Part shown: one piece after another, positions 58,531-64,000 of the stretch
How the letters are laid out: every line of letters starts with the position of its first letter
How positions within the stretch are numbered: the stretch's first letter is position 1
DNA from: Flavobacteriia bacterium
GTDB lineage: Bacteria > Bacteroidota > Bacteroidia > Flavobacteriales_D > Crocinitomicaceae
DNA: 64,000 nt
Direction of reading: 5' to 3'
Assembly (NCBI GenBank): GCA_016183815.1
Contig: JACPDW010000020.1
Span: 184,548-248,547 of the forward strand
Position numbers and translations under genes: made by a program
Notes under the pieces: model-generated
Database searches by the model: none
What the model was told of the DNA's origin: nothing
The model's input: only the letters and a program-made list of their open reading frames with translations

Positions 58531-59868
58531 ATGTCAACATTTATCGTTTTAGTATTTATAATTGGCTATATTGCCATTACCTTAGAACATCAAATTAAAT
58601 TAGATAAACTTATTCCTGCCTTATTGATGATGGCATTAGCTTGGGCTGGGATTGCAGTTGGAATAGATGGTTTTACATCTTGGTTTGACCCGCATGAATC
58701 TTCTCTAATGGATATTTCTTCGTTTTCTCATGAAAATAAATTGCATTTAATGGAAAGCACTTTATTACATCATTTCGGTAAAACTTCTGAAATACTTATT
58801 TTCTTAATGGGCGCAATGACAATTGTTGAAATGATAGATCATTTTCAGGGATTTAACGCTATTAAAAAAATGATTAAAACCAAAAACAAAAAAACTTTAC
58901 TATGGATAATTTGTTTTTTGGCATTTTTTCTTTCAGCTATAATAGATAATTTAACAGCAACTATAGTTCTTATTACTATTTTAAGAAAAATCATACATGA
59001 TTCTAAAGATAGAATGTGGTACGCTGGTTTTATTATTATCGCTGCAAATGCCGGCGGTGCATGGACACCAATTGGCGACGTCACTACCACAATGTTATGG
59101 ATGGCAGGTAAAGTGAGTACAGGTAAATTAATAATGCTTTTAGGTATTCCTTCGTTGATAAATATTTTAATTCCACTTATAATTGGTTCATTCTTAAATG
59201 TATTTAAAGGAAATGTAGGAGGAACTGAAGAAACAGTTCAAGAGAGAAAATATTCAAGTTTAATGTTGTATTTGGGTTTAATATTAATTGTGTTTGTCCC
59301 TGTTTTTAAAACTATTACACATCTTCCTCCCTATATAGGCATGATGTTGTCTTTATCTATTTTTGCAATAATAGCAGAATTAATTAGTAAAAGATCTTTT
59401 TCTTTAACTGATGTAACGGACACATCACACGGACATGCTACAAGTCCAACTTTACGAGCTTTGGGTAAAATTGAAATGCCGTCTGTATTATTTTTCTTAG
59501 GAATTTTAATGACCGTTGCTTCTTTAGAATCGTTAGGATTGATATTTAATTTCGGTCAAGTTGTAAACGCCTCTATTTCTCAAAATTTATTTGTGACTTT
59601 ACTAGGAGTGAGTTCTGCGATTATTGATAATGTGCCTTTAGTTGCCGCTAGTATTGGAATGTTTCAAGAAGTTCCAGATGCAAACGTCTGGCATTTTATA
59701 GCTTATGCTGCTGGAACAGGTGGAAGTATGTTGATAATTGGTTCAGCTGCAGGTGTTGTTGCCATGGGTATGGAAAAAATTTCATTTGGCTGGTATCTAA
59801 AAAACATCACTTTATTAGCTTTTTTAGGTTATTTATGTGGTATAGGAGCTTTTATTTTAATGGCTTAA
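58531..59868 (+). CDS. nhaD: Na+/H+ antiporter NhaD-type
   Basis: FFLSAIIDNLTATIVLITILRK, AANAGGAWTPIGDVTTTMLW, AIIDNVPLVAASIGMF, GTGGSMLIIGSAAGV. Confidence 0.9.
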   Translation: MSTFIVLVFIIGYIAITLEHQIKLDKLIPALLMMALAWAGIAVGIDGFTSWFDPHESSLMDISSFSHENKLHLMESTLLHHFGKTSEILIFLMGAMTIVEMIDHFQGFNAIKKMIKTKNKKTLLWIICFLAFFLSAIIDNLTATIVLITILRKIIHDSKDRMWYAGFIIIAANAGGAWTPIGDVTTTMLWMAGKVSTGKLIMLLGIPSLINILIPLIIGSFLNVFKGNVGGTEETVQERKYSSLMLYLGLILIVFVPVFKTITHLPPYIGMMLSLSIFAIIAELISKRSFSLTDVTDTSHGHATSPTLRALGKIEMPSVLFFLGILMTVASLESLGLIFNFGQVVNASISQNLFVTLLGVSSAIIDNVPLVAASIGMFQEVPDANVWHFIAYAAGTGGSMLIIGSAAGVVAMGMEKISFGWYLKNITLLAFLGYLCGIGAFILMA

Positions 59869-60012
59869 ACATCTAAAACAATTGTTGATTAATCTGTGAA
59901 TAACAATTTTATTACCATCTGAAATAAACAATTAAATAAGATTAGTTTTGTTTAGTGGATTACTTTAATAATTCAAAAGTATGTACTATATAAATAATTT
60001 TATTTCAATTAT

Positions 60013-60708
60013 ATGAATTTATCTTTTATTTGGCAAATAGGAAACAGTTCTGGAAACGAACTTAAAGGCGTTAAGGAAGTTCCACTTTGGGACATTATTC
60101 AAGAATCAAATGCTGGAATAGGTTGGTTAATAAACCTATTTTTAGTTCTAATGTTTGCTTATGTGATTTTTGTGTTCGTTGAAAGATACTTTGCTTTAAG
60201 GAAAGCTTCAAAAGAAGATAGTGATTTTTTATCTCAAGTAAAACAATTACTTACTAAAGGTGATATCGAAAACGCCAAAAAAAAATGTGTTTCTTCTGAT
60301 AGTCCTTCGGCAAGAATGTTAGAAAAAGGTATTTCAAGAATTGGTAAACCTATGGAAAGTATTGCTGCATCAATTGAGAATACAGGGAAATTAGAAGTAT
60401 TAAGACTTGAACAACGTTTGAGTTTTTTAGCAACAGCCGCTGGTGCCGCACCCATGTTAGGTTTTTTAGGTACGGTAATTGGAATGATGGTCGTTTTTAT
60501 TGATTTGCAAAACACTGCAACGCTTGAATTAAAAGTTATTGCTCCAGGAATTATGACGGCTATGGTAACTACAGTTGCTGGCTTAATAGTAGGGATTATT
60601 GCTTTTATGGGATATAATTATTTGGTCGGAAGGATTGGAAAAGTGGTGTATCAAATGGAAAATGCTGCACTTGAATTTATGGATTTGCTTAATCAACCTG
60701 GTAAATAA
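60013..60708 (+). CDS. exbB: MotA/TolQ/ExbB proton channel family protein
   Basis: RLSFLATAAGAAPMLGFLGTVIGMMVVF, IMTAMVTTVAGLIVGIIAFMGYNYL. Confidence 0.9.
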   Translation: MNLSFIWQIGNSSGNELKGVKEVPLWDIIQESNAGIGWLINLFLVLMFAYVIFVFVERYFALRKASKEDSDFLSQVKQLLTKGDIENAKKKCVSSDSPSARMLEKGISRIGKPMESIAASIENTGKLEVLRLEQRLSFLATAAGAAPMLGFLGTVIGMMVVFIDLQNTATLELKVIAPGIMTAMVTTVAGLIVGIIAFMGYNYLVGRIGKVVYQMENAALEFMDLLNQPGK

Positions 60709-60714
60709 AAGGAT

Positions 60715-61125
60715 ATGAACTTAAGTTCAAGAAATAAAATAAAAGTAGAAGGTGGAATGGCTTCAATGACTGACTTGGTCTTTCTTTTGCTTATTTTCTT
60801 CATTATCATGAGTTTGATGTCAAATAATCAAACACCAATTGATTTACCGAAACCAGATGACGACATTAAACCTGTTCAAGATCCAGTTACTCCAACCGTC
60901 GTAATAACAGAAGAGAATACTTATTTTGTTCTTCCAGGTGAAAATCAAACGAACGCTAGAAAATTTGAAGACATTAAATCTAAAGTTCAACAAGAAGTGG
61001 AGGCCTCTAACAAAAGCAAACTTAAGATTGCTGGGCACAAAAATGCTCATTATGAGTCTGTTTTTAACGTATTAGCTTTGGCTCAAGCTAATGGATGGGA
61101 ACCTGTGCTTGCATACGATAAATAA
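60715..61125 (+). CDS. exbD: ExbD/TolR family protein
   Basis: MASMTDLVFLLLIFFIIMSLM, DLPKPDDD. Confidence 0.88.
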   Translation: MNLSSRNKIKVEGGMASMTDLVFLLLIFFIIMSLMSNNQTPIDLPKPDDDIKPVQDPVTPTVVITEENTYFVLPGENQTNARKFEDIKSKVQQEVEASNKSKLKIAGHKNAHYESVFNVLALAQANGWEPVLAYDK

Positions 61126-61126
61126 A

Positions 61127-61876
61127 ATGAGCAGACCAATAGTTGATAAAAAGGATAGAAACAAAGGAATCATTTCTGCTTTTTTTGCAATTGTTTTAAT
61201 ATTTTTTTATTTAAAATGGTTTACTTTTATTTTAGCTGACCCTCCACCAAAAGACATTCCTCTGATTGCAACTATTGAAACTTCAATTGAGATACCTTTA
61301 AAAGTAAATAATATTATTAGTGGTGGGGGTGGTTCTGGAACTCCTGTTGAAGCACCAATAAAAAACCAAAATACTCCACAAACAGAAAAAGTTATCACTA
61401 AAAAAGAGTCATCAAGCGAAACAAAAACTGGTGAAAGTACTTTGTCCACAAAAGATTTAAATCAAAAAAATGAGTCATCAACAACCAAAAGTGCCCCGAA
61501 CCCTTTCGGAAATGGTGGTTCAGGAGGAGGTACTAATGGTGGAAACGGAAATGGTTTTGGTGCGGACAATGGCGAAGGAAGTGGTTCTGGAGGTGGAAAA
61601 GGGAATGGTTCTGGTGATAAAGCACGTATTAGGTTAAATGATCCAAATACAGAGGGTATTTTTAGTGATTATAATTGTAAAATCTCTTTAAAATTAACAA
61701 TCAATGCTGAAGGTGATATTATTAAGGCAGAAAATATCGTCGCAAAGACAACAACAACCAACCAAATTGTGATTAACCAAGTCATTGCAAATGTTAAATC
61801 ACAAGTAAAATACAATAAAAAGATTGGTTCAATTCCTGAAATTGTATATTTAACAATCAATTTATCAGCAAAGTAA
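61127..61876 (+). CDS. TonB-like energy transducer with Gly-rich linker
   Basis: N-terminal TM, Gly/Asn/Ser-rich linker, follows exbB-exbD; start set at MSRPIVDKK. Confidence 0.7.
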   Translation: MSRPIVDKKDRNKGIISAFFAIVLIFFYLKWFTFILADPPPKDIPLIATIETSIEIPLKVNNIISGGGGSGTPVEAPIKNQNTPQTEKVITKKESSSETKTGESTLSTKDLNQKNESSTTKSAPNPFGNGGSGGGTNGGNGNGFGADNGEGSGSGGGKGNGSGDKARIRLNDPNTEGIFSDYNCKISLKLTINAEGDIIKAENIVAKTTTTNQIVINQVIANVKSQVKYNKKIGSIPEIVYLTINLSAK

Positions 61877-63115
61877 ATGAATTATACGGAGTCGGTCGAT
61901 TGGTTATTTCATCAATTCCCTGCTTATCAACAAATTGGTGAATCAGCTTACAAGCCAGATTTAGATAATGTTCTTCACTTATGTACTTTATTTAATGTTA
62001 AACACGAACAACTTAAATTTATTCATGTTGCTGGAACCAATGGAAAAGGTTCTGTTTGCCATTTTTTAGCTAGTATTTTTCAAGAAGCCAATTACAAATC
62101 GGGTTTATTTACCTCTCCACATTTGATTGATTTTAGAGAAAGAATTTTAGTTGACGGTGAAAAAATTCCTGAAGAAAATGTCGTAAATTTTTGTAAAAAA
62201 ATTCAATCGTCCACATTTAGAGTTCGACCCTCTTTTTTTGAGATTACTTTTTTGATGGCTTTAGAATATTTTATTGAAAAAAAATGCCAGATTTGTATTA
62301 TTGAAACGGGTTTAGGTGGTCGTTTAGACGCGACAAATATTATACAACCAATACTTTCTGTGATTACCAGCATTTCTTTCGATCATGAAAATATTTTAGG
62401 AAATAACTTAAAAAAAATTGCGTATGAAAAAGCTGGAATTATAAAAAAAAATACGCCTGTGGTTGTGGGAAAAATGAGTAAAGAAGTTCAAAGTGTCATT
62501 TCCAAAAAAGCAAAAGAAAATTTGTCTTTAATTTTTAAATCCTCTTTAATAAAAAAATCAGAACGATCTATTTCTCCTAAAAACACCTATTTATATGAAA
62601 ATGAAAGAATTGTTAGGGCAGTTTGTTCAGTTCTGAAAAACGATCAACTATTTAATTTAGACAAATCAATAAACGATGGAATTATAAAAGTCAGTCAAAA
62701 TACTGCTTATTGTGGTCGTTTTCAAATTTGGCAAAAAAAACCAAGAATAATTCTCGATGTTGCTCATAACGAAGCTGGAATAAAAGAATTATTGAAATGG
62801 ATTAAAAGTTTAAAATACGAAAAACTTATTGTAATTTTTGGTTCTTCTAAAGAGAAAAATTGGAAAAAGATGTTAGAGTTTTTTCCAAAAGAAGCACATA
62901 TTTGTATTAGTGAGTTTACCAATCCAAGATCAATTAAAATTGAAGAATTAGATTTAAAAACTATAAGTAAGACTCACGTTTTTAAGCACATAACAAAAGC
63001 AATGGATTATACGAAAACTATTCATAAAGAAAATGATATTTTATTGATTTGTGGCAGTTTTTTCTTGATTTCAGATTTTTTTCAAAATTTTAATCATAAA
63101 AACTTTGATAATTAA
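61877..63115 (+). CDS. folC: Folylpolyglutamate/dihydrofolate synthase
   Basis: IHVAGTNGKGSVCHFLASIF, GLFTSPHLIDFRERI, ETGLGGRLDATNII, LDVAHNEAGI. Confidence 0.93.
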   Translation: MNYTESVDWLFHQFPAYQQIGESAYKPDLDNVLHLCTLFNVKHEQLKFIHVAGTNGKGSVCHFLASIFQEANYKSGLFTSPHLIDFRERILVDGEKIPEENVVNFCKKIQSSTFRVRPSFFEITFLMALEYFIEKKCQICIIETGLGGRLDATNIIQPILSVITSISFDHENILGNNLKKIAYEKAGIIKKNTPVVVGKMSKEVQSVISKKAKENLSLIFKSSLIKKSERSISPKNTYLYENERIVRAVCSVLKNDQLFNLDKSINDGIIKVSQNTAYCGRFQIWQKKPRIILDVAHNEAGIKELLKWIKSLKYEKLIVIFGSSKEKNWKKMLEFFPKEAHICISEFTNPRSIKIEELDLKTISKTHVFKHITKAMDYTKTIHKENDILLICGSFFLISDFFQNFNHKNFDN

Positions 63116-63168
63116 AATTTATAGTTAATTTTGCACACGCATTTTTAGAATGTAGTTTCAAAAATAAA

Positions 63169-63243
63169 GGGAGATTAGCTCAGCTGGTTTAGAGCATCTG
63201 CCTTACAAGCAGAGGGTCGGGGGTTCGAATCCCTCATCTCCCA
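63169..63243 (+). tRNA. tRNA-Val (anticodon TAC)
   Basis: GGGAGAT...ATCTCCC acceptor, CTGCCTTACAAGCAG anticodon arm, GGTTCGAATCC T-arm. Confidence 0.93.
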
Positions 63244-63281
63244 CAAAAAAAGGCAGTCATTTATGATTGCCTTTTTTTTAT
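63243..63281 (+). terminator. Terminator hairpin after tRNA-Val (duplicated downstream at about 63715-63750)
   Basis: AAAAAAAGGCAGTCATTTATGATTGCCTTTTTTTT. Confidence 0.8.
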
Positions 63282-63289
63282 TGAAAAAG

Positions 63290-63653
63290 ATGAAATTTTT
63301 TACATACATATTGTTTTCAAAAATAAAAAACAAATTTTATATTGGTTGGACGGAGAATCCCGAAGAAAGACTACGTAAATACAATTCAAATCATAAAGGA
63401 TTTACAGGTCAAGCAAGTGATTGGGAAATAGTATATCTTCAAGAATTTTCTCACAAAGAAGAAGCAATGAAAAGAGAAAGTGAAATAATACCAAATACTA
63501 TTATTAAATATCTTATAATTAAAAAGTATTATACCGATACAATATGAAAATAGACCAATTTATTTGGACTATATTGAATATGTATTCGGTATAAAAAAAT
63601 GGAAATCAAGAATAAAAATAAAACAATTAATTGAAAAATCTATAAAAGATTAA
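63290..63653 (+). pseudogene. GIY-YIG nuclease-like gene interrupted by a roughly 105-bp insertion
   Basis: MKFFTYILFSKIKNKFYIGWTENPEERLRKYNSNHKGFTGQASDWEIVYLQEFSHKEEAMKRESEI, then insertion, then KKWKSRIKIKQLIEKSIKD-stop at 63593-63653. Confidence 0.8.
63488..63592. repeat. Small insertion with inverted ends ATACCAAATAC/GTATTCGGTAT; its distal 62 bp form an imperfect palindrome related to copies near 26630-26691 and 22339-22370
   Basis: Inverted ends 10/11; shared block ATTGAATATGTAWTCGGTAT (19/20) with 26672-26691; TTGGACTATATT matches reverse complement of AATATAGTCCAA near 22357. Confidence 0.65.
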
Positions 63654-63717
63654 GGTTTAGAGCATCCCGATGCGAAGCATTCGGGAGGGTCGGGGGTTCG
63701 AATCCCTCATCTCCCAC
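63654..63717 (+). pseudogene. Partial tRNA-Val copy lacking the 5' end, anticodon arm replaced by a CCCGATGC-GAA-GCATTCGGG hairpin
   Basis: GGTTTAGAGCATC[CCGATGCGAAGCATTCGGG]AGGGTCGGGGGTTCGAATCCCTCATCTCCCACA versus intact tRNA-Val. Confidence 0.88.
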
Positions 63718-63760
63718 AAAAAAAGGCAGTCATTTATGATTGCCTTTTTTTATTTAATAG

Positions 63761-63898
63761 ATGAAATTTTACACTTATATCATATATTCACTTATAAAAA
63801 ACAAATATTATATTGGATTTACAGAAGATCTGTTAAAATTGATAAAAGAGCCACTTTTATTTATAACAAGTTATATCTATAAAATTTTTAGTTGCATA
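63761..63898 (+). pseudogene. Truncated second GIY-YIG gene (N-terminus only)
   Basis: MKFYTYIIYSLIKNKYYIGFTEDL parallels MKFFTYILFSKIKNKFYIGWTENP, then diverges. Confidence 0.7.
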
Positions 63899-63940
63899 AG
63901 GTTTTATTGTACACATTTATTTTATACTTTTGTGAGTAAT

Positions 63941-64000
63941 ATGATATCCATAATTGAAAATAATTTACCTTCTATTATTGAGCTTTGTAAAAAGCATCAT
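63941..64000 (+). CDS. Start of a protein running off the window (possibly nucleotidyltransferase-like)
   Basis: MISIIENNLPSIIELCKKHH; TACTTTTG promoter-like motif just upstream at 63925-63932. Confidence 0.35.
   Translation, partial: MISIIENNLPSIIELCKKHH

Noticed and set aside
1-64000. CRISPR array or prophage
   Set aside because: No regularly spaced direct repeats with unique spacers; no phage structural genes. The repeats found are gene-end duplications and palindromes.

Overview
Low-GC Bacteroidota (flavobacteria-like) chromosomal window. Mostly ordinary core genes: TonB receptor, UvrD/PcrA, PP2C, PepD, NifU/Mrp/DUF59, RuvC, AddB-like nuclease, glutamate dehydrogenase family, NhaD, ExbB/ExbD/TonB-like, FolC. 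The standout is a roughly 27-kb block of same-strand genes at 26977-53902. It reads as an anaerobic aromatic (benzoyl-CoA) pathway: an ATP-dependent class I benzoyl-CoA reductase in BcrC-B-A-D order, dienoyl-CoA hydratase (Dch), 6-oxocyclohexene-carbonyl-CoA hydrolase (Oah), a Zn-dehydrogenase (Had) that is broken in this sequence, thiolase, an inverted HAD-ECH fusion, KorAB, and a 4-hydroxybenzoyl-CoA reductase (HcrC-HcrA fusion plus HcrB with the extra 4-Cys insert) with MobA/XdhC-like helpers. Unusual extra parts are a ketopantoate-reductase/BcrA-D-type ATPase fusion, a third BcrB/HgdB-like protein, a saccharopine-dehydrogenase-like gene between bcrA and bcrD, and a T9SS-secreted protein inside the block. 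Separately, three loci (a PP2C gene, tRNA-Ser, tRNA-Val) show duplicated gene 3' ends next to small inserted sequences; at tRNA-Val these involve GIY-YIG genes. A decayed island (RhuM-like, restriction-enzyme remnant) lies at about 7.7-9.8 kb. All calls were made by reading the sequence; no database search was run.
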